Part shown: positions 55,084 through 63,782 of the stretch, in pieces
How positions within the stretch are numbered: the stretch's first letter is position 1
Layout of the letters: the number at the start of each line of letters is the position of its first letter
DNA from: Paenibacillus sp. FJAT-26967
GTDB lineage: Bacteria > Bacillota > Bacilli > Paenibacillales > NBRC-103111
Length of the DNA stretch: 64,000 bases
Assembly (NCBI RefSeq): GCF_001541095.1
Contig: NZ_LMXH01000006.1
Span: forward strand, 124,001 to 188,000
Direction: 5' to 3'
Position numbers and translations under genes: made by a program
Notes under the pieces: generated by a model
The model's database searches: none
Told to the model about the DNA's origin: nothing
Seen by the model: the letters and a program-made list of their open reading frames with translations, nothing else

Positions 55084-55142
55084 ACTCACAAAATAACTAA
55101 ATTCGTTAATTGAAAGCGGTTTATTTTTCCTGAAAAAGAAAC

Positions 55143-55171
55143 TTGAATCCGATTACAAGATGATTTATAAT
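55143..55171 (+). promoter_or_regulatory. Sigma-A promoter of the sugar ABC importer
   Basis: TTGAAT, 17 bases, TATAAT. Confidence 0.85.
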
Positions 55172-55174
55172 GAA

Positions 55175-55190
55175 ATCGAAACGTTTCGAT
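55175..55190. promoter_or_regulatory. LacI-type operator on the importer promoter
   Basis: Perfect 16-bp palindrome ATCGAAACGTTTCGAT covering the transcription start; same core as at 55027-55036. Confidence 0.8.
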
Positions 55191-55273
55191 TGCGTTTGAT
55201 AACCTTATTTATTAGGCACAATAAGATTACACCCTATTTATTCATAATCACTCATTAACGGGAGGAAACAAGA

Positions 55274-56530
55274 ATGAAGCGTAACAAGTGGGCAGCGGGA
55301 CTAGCAGGTGCCATGATCCTGACCAGCGTATTATCTGCATGCGGTAATGGGGGAACGACAGAAGGCGGCAGCAGCGCAGAAGGCGGTAAAGTCACCTTAA
55401 ATGTGTGGGGTATGGGCGAGGAAGCCAAGTCTCTGCCCAAAATCGCCGAGCAGTTCGAGAAAGACAATCCGAATATTAAAATTAATGTCCAGGCTCTTCC
55501 GTGGTCTTCCGCTCACGATAAGCTGCTGACGGCCGTCGCCTCCAAGAAAGGCCCCGATGTCGTGCAAATGGGAACCACGTGGATTCCTGAATTTGCGGCA
55601 GCAGGTGCGCTAATGGATCTGACGCCTATGGCCGCTAATTATCCGGAAATCAAAGAAGACAATTTCTATCCCGGCTCGATTCTGACAACCAAGTATGAGG
55701 ATAAAACCGTAGGGGTGCCTTGGTATATCGATACGCGCGTGCTTTACTACCGGACAGACCTGCTTAAAGAAGCCGGTTATAATGAAGCACCGAAAACTTG
55801 GGACGAGCTGCAAGATGCCGCCACGAAGCTGACTCAGCGGGGCAAAGGCAAGTACGGAATTTCCATCGATCCCAAAGAGCAGTCTCTGGCTTTCATGTTC
55901 GCAAGGCAGAATGGCTCCAAGCTGATCGACGGTAAGACGCCGCTTTTCGATCAGCCGGAATTCGTTGAAGCCGTCGATTATCTCAATAGCTTCTATAAAA
56001 ACGGATCAGCGCCGAAAGATCTGGGCATCGATGCTATTCAAGGCCTGTCCGGAGAAGGTGTGGTACCGATGTTTATCAGCGGACCCTGGATGGTTAAGCT
56101 GATTAACGATCAGGCACCTGATCTCAAAGGCAAATGGGCCACTGCGGTACTTCCGAAGAAAGAAAACAATATTTCCGCACTTGGCGGAGCCAACTTGTCG
56201 GTGTTCCAATTTACCGAGCATAAAGAGGAAGCTATGAAGTTCCTTGCTTATATGAGCAAGCCGGAGACACAACTGAAATGGCTGGAAATGACACAGTCCA
56301 TGCCTTCAACCAAGAAAGCTTGGGAAGATCCCGCTCTTCAGCAGGACCCTCACTACAAGGTCATCGGTGAGCAGATGAAAGCTTCCGAGCCGATGCCAAT
56401 GATCAAGCCATTTGAAGAAATTGCGCAGACTTACCTGAAAAGCTTCGAGCGGATCTACCGTGGTCAGGCAGAGGTTAAACCCGAGCTTGACGCTTTCAAT
56501 AAGCAGGCTCAATCGATTTTAAACAAATAA
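55274..56530 (+). CDS. Extracellular solute-binding lipoprotein (CUT1 family), 418 aa
   Basis: Lipoprotein signal with the lipobox LSAC near residue 22, then a family-1 sugar-binding protein: VTLNVWGMGEEAKSLPKIAE, KGPDVVQMGTTWIPEFAAAG, GVPWYIDTRVLYYRTDLLKE and VVPMFISGPWMV. Anchored outside the membrane to capture oligosaccharides for the two permeases that follow. In Listeria the equivalent (Lin1841) binds sophorooligosaccharides. Start at ATG 55274 after GGGAGG. Confidence 0.93.
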   Translation: MKRNKWAAGLAGAMILTSVLSACGNGGTTEGGSSAEGGKVTLNVWGMGEEAKSLPKIAEQFEKDNPNIKINVQALPWSSAHDKLLTAVASKKGPDVVQMGTTWIPEFAAAGALMDLTPMAANYPEIKEDNFYPGSILTTKYEDKTVGVPWYIDTRVLYYRTDLLKEAGYNEAPKTWDELQDAATKLTQRGKGKYGISIDPKEQSLAFMFARQNGSKLIDGKTPLFDQPEFVEAVDYLNSFYKNGSAPKDLGIDAIQGLSGEGVVPMFISGPWMVKLINDQAPDLKGKWATAVLPKKENNISALGGANLSVFQFTEHKEEAMKFLAYMSKPETQLKWLEMTQSMPSTKKAWEDPALQQDPHYKVIGEQMKASEPMPMIKPFEEIAQTYLKSFERIYRGQAEVKPELDAFNKQAQSILNK

Positions 56531-56635
56531 ATGATCTGATCCATCGTAAAAAGACCCGATGCTAGCCGGCCCCGCAGGCCGGTTTAGCTATTAACGGCCC
56601 GCCTATCCGGGCGACAGTGAAGGAAGGGACATGAG

Positions 56636-57523
56636 ATGAAGGGATTCAGCAACAGCAAAGCGCCCTATTTTTTTATAGCACCTACCATGATACTGCTTAC
56701 ACTTTTCTCCCTGCTTCCTATCTTTGTTGCATTAATTATCTCCTTTACCGATATGGATCTGGCCGGATTGGCCGACTATTCCAACATTAACTTCATCGGC
56801 TTCGAGAACTATATCAATGTCCTCCAGGATCCGCTTTTCCTGAAAGCCATCACGAACACCCTGTTCTATGTCATCATCGGGGTACCGTGTGTCGTTATCT
56901 TCTCCCTCGGTATCGCATTGTTGATTAACTATGGAACTTCACGTATTTTCAAAGCGTTCCGGGTCATCTATTACCTGCCGTCCGTCACTAACGTAGTTGC
57001 GGTGGCCGTCGTTTGGAGTTACTTATACAATCCTGCCTTCGGCCTTTTCAATTATGTACTGGAATCAGCAGGTTTTGATAAGATCCCATGGCTTACCGAT
57101 CCGGTTATGGCTAAAATATCCTTGATTCTTCTGGCGTTATGGCGTGCTATAGGGCTCAATATGATTATTTTCATCGCTGCTCTGCAGGGAATCCCCAAAA
57201 CCTATTACGAAGCCGCACAGCTGGATGGAGCTAACACATGGCAGCAGATGATTCATATTACGGTGCCTATGCTCCGTTTCGCGATCTTCTTCGTTTCGAT
57301 CACCACCATGATCGGCTGGCTCCAGTTCTTCGAAGAACCCTTCGTCATGACGGAAGGCGGACCGCTGGATGGAACGACGTCTGTCGCACTGTTTGTGTAT
57401 AACAACGGCTTTAAGCTGAGCAATTTCGGCTATGCCGCTGCAGGTTCTTTCGTCCTGTTTATTGCGATTATTGTCATTACCATTATTCAGTTCCGGCTCC
57501 AGAACAAAGAAACCGATATCTGA
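56636..57523 (+). CDS. CUT1 sugar ABC transporter permease (MalF-like), 295 aa
   Basis: Six membrane helices and the EAA loop EAAQLDGANTWQQMIHITVP that contacts the ATPase. Follows the binding-protein gene by 105 bases; ribosome site GGAAGGGA. Partner of the permease at 57544. No ATPase gene is present nearby, so a shared MsmX-type ATPase encoded elsewhere is expected, as in other CUT1 importers of Bacillota. Confidence 0.93.
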   Translation: MKGFSNSKAPYFFIAPTMILLTLFSLLPIFVALIISFTDMDLAGLADYSNINFIGFENYINVLQDPLFLKAITNTLFYVIIGVPCVVIFSLGIALLINYGTSRIFKAFRVIYYLPSVTNVVAVAVVWSYLYNPAFGLFNYVLESAGFDKIPWLTDPVMAKISLILLALWRAIGLNMIIFIAALQGIPKTYYEAAQLDGANTWQQMIHITVPMLRFAIFFVSITTMIGWLQFFEEPFVMTEGGPLDGTTSVALFVYNNGFKLSNFGYAAAGSFVLFIAIIVITIIQFRLQNKETDI

Positions 57524-57543
57524 TACGAACGGAGGGAAACCTT

Positions 57544-58407
57544 GTGGCTGCAAAATCCGCAAATCTGCGAACGGTCCGGACGAGTAATTCCGGATCCAGT
57601 ACTTTGTTTCAATGGATCGTCTTTACCTTGCTGACCCTTGGCGGCATCCTATTCCTGATTCCGTTCGTTTGGATGATTCTATCCGCGTTCAAACCGGAAA
57701 GTGAAGTGCTGCGAATACCGCCTACCCTATTGCCCGAAACGTTCACCATGGATAACTTCAAGAATTTGTTCGCCAATATGAACTTCGGGGTTTATCTGAA
57801 AAACACGCTGATCATCGTATTGTTCTCATTTCTAGGCCTGTTCCTGAATGCCATGGCCGGCTTCGGCTTTGCCAAATACAAGTTCAAGGGCCGTGACAAA
57901 CTGTTCTATCTCGTTCTTGCCACTATGATGATTCCGGGACAGGTTACGATGATTCCCGTCTATCTCATCCTGAACTCGATGGAACTGACGAACACCTTGA
58001 TCGGTATCGTACTGCCGGGTCTTGTCGGAGCGTTCGGCATCTTCCTGTTCCGCCAGTTCATGTCGGCGATTCCGGATGAACTGCTGGAAGCGACCCGGCT
58101 TGACGGTGCCAGCGAGTTCCGGACGTTCTTTCAAATCGTTCTTCCGATGTCCAAGCCGATTCTATCGGTACAGGCTATCCTGACGTTCATAGCCGGATGG
58201 AACAGCTTCCTCTGGCCGCTGATCATCGCCAACGACGAGAAGCTGTACACCCTGTCGGTCGGATTATCCCTGCTGAAGGGCCAGTACAGCAGCAACTTCG
58301 CGCTGCAGATGGCCGGTTCAGCGTTCATGGTGGTACCTATTCTGATCATCTTCGCGATCTTCCAGAAATACATCATCGACAACTACAGCATTTCAGGCAT
58401 GAAATAA
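57544..58407 (+). CDS. CUT1 sugar ABC transporter permease (MalG-like), 287 aa
   Basis: GTG start at 57544, behind GGAGGG. Six helices with FVWMILSAFKPESEVLRIPP and the EAA loop EATRLDGASEFRTFFQIVLP. Completes the importer for the oligosaccharides that GH94 and GH3 degrade. It ends in a terminator, so the operon is three genes long. Confidence 0.94.
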   Translation: MAAKSANLRTVRTSNSGSSTLFQWIVFTLLTLGGILFLIPFVWMILSAFKPESEVLRIPPTLLPETFTMDNFKNLFANMNFGVYLKNTLIIVLFSFLGLFLNAMAGFGFAKYKFKGRDKLFYLVLATMMIPGQVTMIPVYLILNSMELTNTLIGIVLPGLVGAFGIFLFRQFMSAIPDELLEATRLDGASEFRTFFQIVLPMSKPILSVQAILTFIAGWNSFLWPLIIANDEKLYTLSVGLSLLKGQYSSNFALQMAGSAFMVVPILIIFAIFQKYIIDNYSISGMK

Positions 58408-58411
58408 CGCA

Positions 58412-58450
58412 CAAAAGAGTACATTCCTTCCTGAGGATTGTACTCTTTTG
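58412..58450 (+). terminator. Terminator of the importer operon
   Basis: Perfect 12-bp stem CAAAAGAGTACA/TGTACTCTTTTG, 15-base loop. It also serves the convergent gene from the other side. Confidence 0.85.
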
Positions 58451-58485
58451 CTTTTGCATCCTATTCCAACCGGGACTTCCACGGT

Positions 58486-59232
58486 TTATTTGCCGCTGAA
58501 TTCCTCAACATCCTTCAAGGTAATCTTGCTGTTCTTCTCCACTCCGATCGAATACTTTACATAGCCGAATTCATCTTTGGCCCCCGCGTCTTTGTCTCCC
58601 ATGACATTACCGTTTATGGTAAAAGAACGATAATCGTAGCCTTCCGCATTCAGGAGAGACTGAATAACCTGCGCGGCAGCCAGCACCTCTTCTTTGGCAG
58701 CCTTTGTCGAATCCAGGACGATGTGAATGTACAAAGGTTCATCGAATTTCAGACTCTTGTTCCAACGGGTGTCCCCGGCATACTGCCCTTGAACTACTTC
58801 CAACTGAACCGTTACTTTCCTGACCTCCGGGATCTCAGGCTCAATCTTCCGCTTGATCTCCTCCCCCGCCTCCTCACTCAGCTTATCCATGAGAGTAAAG
58901 TCCAGATTATCCATCCGGATACCGTCTATAACCACCTTAGGCTTAAATCCTCCCACCTCGAAATCATGCTCTAGCGCAGTTCCTTTGTCCCCTGAGGTCC
59001 CAATCTCCACGACTGTAAATTCGTATCTTTTAAATTTGAAGTTATACATTCCCTCTTTAATCCGCAGCTCTTTGTCCGGATATGTCTTGGTTATAAACTG
59101 CTGAAGCTCACGCTTGGCCAGCCATTTACTGACGGGATTCCCATTGAGCGAGTTATACAGCGAGCCCACAAAGAGCACAAGCACAATCAGCAGAGCGAGA
59201 TAAAGCAGCTTCCGTTTCTTTTTCTTCTTCAT
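58486..59232 (-). CDS. Membrane-anchored hypothetical protein, YfjL-like, 248 aa
   Basis: A basic start (MKKKKKRKLL) and one membrane helix (YLALLIVLVLFVGSLY), then an outside domain of about 210 residues with FKRYEFTVVEIGTSG and HIVLDSTKAAKEEVLAAA. Its layout resembles YfjL-type exported proteins of Bacillus, seen only in outline. It overlaps the anti-sigma gene by 4 bases in ATGA and is therefore the third gene of the ECF sigma operon; a link to that envelope-stress pathway is inferred. Confidence 0.75.
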   Translation of the reverse strand: MKKKKKRKLLYLALLIVLVLFVGSLYNSLNGNPVSKWLAKRELQQFITKTYPDKELRIKEGMYNFKFKRYEFTVVEIGTSGDKGTALEHDFEVGGFKPKVVIDGIRMDNLDFTLMDKLSEEAGEEIKRKIEPEIPEVRKVTVQLEVVQGQYAGDTRWNKSLKFDEPLYIHIVLDSTKAAKEEVLAAAQVIQSLLNAEGYDYRSFTINGNVMGDKDAGAKDEFGYVKYSIGVEKNSKITLKDVEEFSGK

Positions 59233-59807
59233 CCTGCTTCCCCCTCTTTCCGAATTTTCAACACCAGCAAACCGATTAGAGCGCCTATTACGGCGAACAG
59301 GCCGTGAATCAGAGCCATCAATCCCGCTCCAAACAGCGATTGCACCAAGAATGAACCGAGTGCAGCCCCTCCTGAGGTCCCACTCATCATCTGAGCAATG
59401 CTGTCTCCGAGCGACCAGATAAAAATCGGTACGAGGGATATAAACAGCACGAGCTTCATCTCTTGATAGAAAAGATACGTGACCAGCCCCAGCACGGTGT
59501 ACCAGAGAACAAAACCAAAGCTTTCATTAAGAATCGAGGTGCGGATGGCCAGGAAAAAAGAAATCGCGATAAACAGCATCTGATAGAGGGAAAGCTTCCG
59601 GTTAATGTTCTTCATCATGCTCTCATAGTCGGCCGCGGCGGGTATTTCCGCTATAGGGAGCGGCTCCCGGGACATCCGGAGCAGATCCTCGTATTCCTTA
59701 TTCCCTTGGATCTGGGCTTCCAGCCACTTCGTCGTCTCCTCGCTGAGCAGCCCTTCCGTATACAAAGGAAGCAGATCCTCGATGATATGCCGCACATTAT
59801 GGTCCAT
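59229..59807 (-). CDS. Putative membrane anti-sigma factor, 192 aa
   Basis: The cytoplasmic start HIIEDLLPLYTEGLLSEETT has the LLPLYxEGxLS pattern of zinc-type anti-sigma factors, but the usual His-Cys-Cys zinc ligands are missing. Four membrane helices follow (about 72-90, 97-112, 118-138, 150-180). It overlaps the sigma gene by 11 bases, so both are made together. Expected to hold the sigma factor at the membrane until a signal arrives. Confidence 0.8.
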   Translation of the reverse strand: MDHNVRHIIEDLLPLYTEGLLSEETTKWLEAQIQGNKEYEDLLRMSREPLPIAEIPAAADYESMMKNINRKLSLYQMLFIAISFFLAIRTSILNESFGFVLWYTVLGLVTYLFYQEMKLVLFISLVPIFIWSLGDSIAQMMSGTSGGAALGSFLVQSLFGAGLMALIHGLFAVIGALIGLLVLKIRKEGEAG

Positions 59808-60294
59808 AATATCCCTCCAGCTCTTTGTGCAGTTGCAGCTTGGCCCGGTGAAACCTGACCCTCACACTGTTCTCGGCAGCGCCTGTCAGCTGACCGATTT
59901 CTTTGAAGGACAGCTCCGCGTACATGCGCAGGGTAACGATCTCTTTGGACAGGTCGTCCAGGCGGTCGATCTGAGCCAGCAGCCGCTGCTGCTGCTCACT
60001 CTGGATAACCTGCTTCTCCGGCGTGAGCGATTCCGCAGCAGGCTCACCTGCGAGCTTAAGCGCCAAGTTCTCCTTGCTCTTCTTGGAGCGGTAATAATTG
60101 CTCAATTTGTTCTTCGCTATGCCGAACAGCCAAGTCCGAACCGTCGACTGCCCGGTGAACGACCGGTATCCTTTGACCGCCTCATAGAAAACTTCCTGAG
60201 TCAAATCCTCCGCCGCCTCCCTGCTGCCCGTCCGTATGTAGAAGAAGGCATGCATCCGCGGTTGTGTATCTCTATAGAGTTCCTCCAGCGCCAT
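59797..60294 (-). CDS. ECF sigma factor (sigma-70 family), 165 aa
   Basis: Region 2 with REAAEDLTQEVFYEAVKGY and VRTWLFGIAKNKLSNYYRS, region 4 with DDLSKEIVTLRMYAELSFKE, IGQLTGAAENSVRVRFHRAK. Length and layout of an extracytoplasmic-function sigma factor. First gene of a three-gene coupled operon with its likely anti-sigma factor. An inverted repeat TTGTAAC/GTTACAA upstream (60383-60411) may be part of its own promoter, as ECF factors often control themselves. Confidence 0.94.
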   Translation of the reverse strand: MALEELYRDTQPRMHAFFYIRTGSREAAEDLTQEVFYEAVKGYRSFTGQSTVRTWLFGIAKNKLSNYYRSKKSKENLALKLAGEPAAESLTPEKQVIQSEQQQRLLAQIDRLDDLSKEIVTLRMYAELSFKEIGQLTGAAENSVRVRFHRAKLQLHKELEGYYGP

Positions 60295-60382
60295 GCGCTC
60301 CTCCTCATCCGAACATGACCGAACGGCAGGCTTCGCTTGAAACCTTCTCCGCTGTTCTTCTCGATTTAGTGAATCACTCTAT

Positions 60383-60411
60383 TTGTAACAGATGACTGAA
60401 TTTCGTTACAA
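60383..60411. promoter_or_regulatory. Inverted repeat upstream of the ECF sigma gene
   Basis: Arms TTGTAAC and GTTACAA, 15 bases apart. On the minus strand the right arm reads TTGTAACG, resembling an ECF -35 element; the -10 is not clear. Confidence 0.35.
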
Positions 60412-60484
60412 GGTTTCGTTATTTTTTCATAAAAGAATATTCAGGAAAGGTTAGGCTGGTCTCCTCCATACGCAACGCAAAAAA

Positions 60485-60511
60485 ACAGCCGCCCCTTCCG
60501 GGGACAGCTGT
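60485..60511 (-). terminator. Terminator of the GGDEF-EAL gene
   Basis: Stem ACAGC/GCTGT and CCCC/GGGG with a TTCC loop; an A-run on the left gives seven U in the minus-strand RNA. Confidence 0.75.
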
Positions 60512-60556
60512 CCTGGTTCAAAGAGCCCGGATATCTGGATACGGCCGATTTTAATT

Positions 60557-62860
60557 TCATACGATAGCGGCTCGTTCTTCATCCTCCGCATACCGGAGCA
60601 ATTCTACGATTTCCCCGGCCGGAAGCGGCCTGCTGAAGAAGTAGCCCTGCATCTCGGTGCAGGCCCGTCTTCTCAAGAAATCGAACTGTTCGGCTGTCTC
60701 CACGCCTTCGGCGATCACTTCGAGCTTAAGGCTCCGCGCCATCGCAATAATCGAGGAAGCAATCACCGCATCATCTTCCGACTGCGTCACTTTGTTCACG
60801 AAAGAGCGGTCGATCTTCAGACGATTAATCGGAAACTGCTGCAGATAACTGAGCGATGAATAACCGGTCCCGAAATCGTCGATGGAAATCTGCAGACCGA
60901 GATTTTTGAGCTTTTCCAATTTGACGGAGACCTTATCCGCGTTGCGCATCGCGACACTCTCCGTAATCTCAAGCTCCAGATATCTCGGCTCCAGTCCGGT
61001 TTCCTCCAGAATACCGGAGACAATCTCGACGATATTGTCCTGCATGAATTGGGAGACGGACAAATTGACCGCCATCCGTACCGGTTGATAGCCGGCGAGC
61101 TGCCATTCTTTATTCTGCCTGCAAGCCGTACGGAGCACCCATTCGCCGATACCCACAATCAGCCCCGTTTCCTCAGCCAGCGGAATAAAGTCGGCTGGGG
61201 AGACCATCCCCCGCGTCGGATGATCCCAGCGGAGCAGCGCCTCAATCCCGACGACCTCTCCCGATCCCAGGTTAACTTGAGGCTGGTAGTGCAGCACGAA
61301 TTCATTGCGCGCACCGGCCTTTCGCAATTCCTGCTCAATGGCATGACGCTCCAGTGCATCTGCACTCATGGATGGAGTCGACCACTCGTAGGCGTTCGGA
61401 TTCTTTTCCTTGGCGCGGTACATGGCCGCATCCGCATTCTTCATGAGCATGCTCACATCCGCTCCATCATCCGGGTACATGCTGATGCCGATGCTGGTCG
61501 TTACCGAGCATTCCTGCCCGGCAATCATAAAGGGCCGGTTAATCGACTGGATAATCGAACGGACGACTGTCTCCACTTCCTCTTCCCCCTGGACGACTGG
61601 AAGAAGAATGGTGAATTCATCTCCCCCCATCCGGGCGATCATCCCCTGTCCTTGAAGACATCCGGTCAACCGCTTGGCTACAATTTGAAGCAGCTGGTCT
61701 CCGAAATTATGCCCCATAGAGTCATTTATGTATTTAAACCGGTCCAGATCCAGGAACATAAGCGCAAGCCTCTGCCGGCTGCAGATGGCATGCTTCAAGG
61801 CAAGGGACAGCTTTTCCTGAAAAAGTCTCCGGTTCGGCAAATCGGTTAGTGCATCGTGGTAAGCCAGATGGTTGATAGTTTGCTCGGATATCTTCTGCTC
61901 CGTAATGTCTTTGCCGATTCCGAACACCCCGACAACTTCCCCGCCTACAATAATGGGCACCAGCCTTACCTGAAGTTCGACCGGATGTCCCTCTTTGTGC
62001 AGGATAGCCATTTCAAAACTGGAGGATTCTCCGTTCCGGGCACGTCTGAAATACAGGACCGTACGGGCAACGCTCTCTTGTTTCATAAAAGGTTCGCACT
62101 CGGAGCCTAGCAGTTTACTGGTGTCGTAGCCCGTAATGGTCTCCGTAGCCGGATTGGCCGTAAGCAGTCTGCCGTCCAGACTGAATGAACAAACCAGATC
62201 CGGGTTGTGTTCGTACAAAGATTTGTACCGGTTCCGGCTCTCCTCAAGTTCGATCTCGGAATCCCGCCTCTCCGTGATATCCCGGATAATTCCGCGAAAC
62301 CCGGCAGGCGCCCCTCCGTCTATTCCGTTAATGAGAACGATTGAGCTTTCGACGAACCTAGCGGGCTGCCCATCCCCTAGCACTTCCCACTCCACGCAGT
62401 TTACCGGAACATCCGTCTGCTGGACCCATTTGAACGTCTGCCTGAGCTTCTCGGCATGTGCCTCATTCATGAACGCACTGTAATGGGAGCCTCCGAGTTC
62501 TTCCGCAGGAACCCCAAGCAAATCACTTAAAGATTGGCTGAAAAATGTAAAATGGCCGTCTATATCCGTTTCATAGTATCCGTCTTTAATACTATCGAGC
62601 GTAGCACGGATTTTATCGTCCGCCTCCTGCTCTCCCTGGGCGGCCTGTGCCTGCGCAGCAGCTTCAACTTTCCGGAACAGCAGGAGGCTGCCCAACCCGC
62701 AAGCCAGTGTCAGAGCAGCCAGCTTTATCCATACATTCATAAATGCCGATTGCGGGCCGCCTCCGAATACTTCCTTGCCCACTAACTCGATTCCCCACTG
62801 AAGAGACATTACCGCTATTAAATAAGAAAATAAAATACGTTTCGACATAAGTCTGGTCAT
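60557..62860 (-). CDS. PAS-PAS-GGDEF-EAL cyclic di-GMP signalling protein, 767 aa
   Basis: Two membrane helices at the N-terminus (about 10-25 and 44-62), two PAS domains (about 85-205 and 210-330), GGDEF with intact MGGDEFTILL (near 460), and EAL with intact EALLRWDHP, ELEITESVAM, IDDFGTGYSSLSYL and AEGVETAEQF. Both the cyclase and the phosphodiesterase active sites look complete, so it could both make and break cyclic di-GMP, with PAS input choosing. Start at ATG 62860, five bases after AGAGGTGA. Single gene. It may influence motility or biofilm, but nothing nearby shows a target. Confidence 0.94.
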   Translation of the reverse strand: MTRLMSKRILFSYLIAVMSLQWGIELVGKEVFGGGPQSAFMNVWIKLAALTLACGLGSLLLFRKVEAAAQAQAAQGEQEADDKIRATLDSIKDGYYETDIDGHFTFFSQSLSDLLGVPAEELGGSHYSAFMNEAHAEKLRQTFKWVQQTDVPVNCVEWEVLGDGQPARFVESSIVLINGIDGGAPAGFRGIIRDITERRDSEIELEESRNRYKSLYEHNPDLVCSFSLDGRLLTANPATETITGYDTSKLLGSECEPFMKQESVARTVLYFRRARNGESSSFEMAILHKEGHPVELQVRLVPIIVGGEVVGVFGIGKDITEQKISEQTINHLAYHDALTDLPNRRLFQEKLSLALKHAICSRQRLALMFLDLDRFKYINDSMGHNFGDQLLQIVAKRLTGCLQGQGMIARMGGDEFTILLPVVQGEEEVETVVRSIIQSINRPFMIAGQECSVTTSIGISMYPDDGADVSMLMKNADAAMYRAKEKNPNAYEWSTPSMSADALERHAIEQELRKAGARNEFVLHYQPQVNLGSGEVVGIEALLRWDHPTRGMVSPADFIPLAEETGLIVGIGEWVLRTACRQNKEWQLAGYQPVRMAVNLSVSQFMQDNIVEIVSGILEETGLEPRYLELEITESVAMRNADKVSVKLEKLKNLGLQISIDDFGTGYSSLSYLQQFPINRLKIDRSFVNKVTQSEDDAVIASSIIAMARSLKLEVIAEGVETAEQFDFLRRRACTEMQGYFFSRPLPAGEIVELLRYAEDEERAAIV

Positions 62861-63149
62861 AGAAGTCACCTCTACAGCACTAGGAAAGTATGAGCAGAGG
62901 AAGGTACGAGTCCCCTTTTCAAGTTGAGGGAGGACTCTCCACTACTGCACAGCATAGACGTTTAAGGCCGGCAGCCCGGGACGCTGAGCATATGCCGCTT
63001 AAGTCTACTTCTTTTCTCCTCACTTTGCAGTATTAAATATCACACTATTAGGATAGGAATAGAATATAAGAAGAAAAGATTGCAATATTGGGCATTTAAC
63101 ATTATCATTATTGATAATGATAATGTTATGGAGAGGGAGATTGCGATCT
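62861..63149. other. Divergent intergenic region
   Basis: Separates the cyclic di-GMP gene from the ArsR-like regulator; it contains the 30-bp palindrome at its right end. No other element recognised. Confidence 0.5.
63098..63127. promoter_or_regulatory. 30-bp palindrome, operator candidate
   Basis: Arms AACATTATCATTA and TAATGATAATGTT (13 bp, perfect) around TTGA, 23 bases before the regulator's start. GATAATGATAAT in the right half also matches most of a Fur box. Confidence 0.75.
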
Positions 63150-63782
63150 ATGAAAGAATCGAAAGCGGATCTCATCGTCCATCCCATCCGCATGAAGATC
63201 ATTCAGACTCTTCTCGGAGACCGCAGGCTGAGCGTCCAGCAGATCGGGGAAAGATTGCCTGAGGTTCCTCAGGCATCCTTGTACCGTCATATCCGCAAGC
63301 TAGCCGACGCGGGAGTGCTTCAGATTGTTGAAGAGCGGGCCGTGCGGGGGACGATCGAGAAAGTGTACGCGCTGGCTGCCGCCGCCGTAGGCGTCTCGGC
63401 CGATGAAGCGGCCACAGAGACTCATGAGGCCCATATCCGGCACTTTATGACCTTTCTGGGGAGCATGCTGACAGACTTTGATACCGCTCTGGCGAGTAAG
63501 GAGCTGCCCTTCGAGCAGCGGGCCGGCTACAGCCAGCTTACTTTTTACCTGACTGAGGAAGAACAGCTTGAGCTGTTCAAGGAAATTTCGGATGCCTTTC
63601 AGCGGCGAATGGGGCATGAACCCGGACCGGATCGTCGTAAACTGACGGTTAATACCATCCTTACCATACAAAAAAAGCCGGCAGCCGGCACCGCTGCTTC
63701 AGCTGCAGAAGATGAATCGGAACCGGACGTTAACCGCTCCGTTCAACAAGCACCAACCGAAACAAAGGGGGACATACAATGA
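63150..63782 (+). CDS. ArsR-like winged-helix transcriptional regulator, 210 aa
   Basis: Starts at ATG 63150, after GAGAGGGAGA. The first 75 residues are a winged helix with HPIRMKIIQTLLGDRRLSVQ, QIGERLPEVPQASLYRHIRKL and VLQIVEERAVRGTIEKVY, as in ArsR/HTH_20 repressors that pair with ABC transporters. The C-terminal end is a low-complexity, Ala/Glu/Pro-rich tail. It overlaps the ABC gene by ATGA and probably represses that operon through the palindrome upstream. Confidence 0.9.
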   Translation: MKESKADLIVHPIRMKIIQTLLGDRRLSVQQIGERLPEVPQASLYRHIRKLADAGVLQIVEERAVRGTIEKVYALAAAAVGVSADEAATETHEAHIRHFMTFLGSMLTDFDTALASKELPFEQRAGYSQLTFYLTEEEQLELFKEISDAFQRRMGHEPGPDRRKLTVNTILTIQKKPAAGTAASAAEDESEPDVNRSVQQAPTETKGDIQ

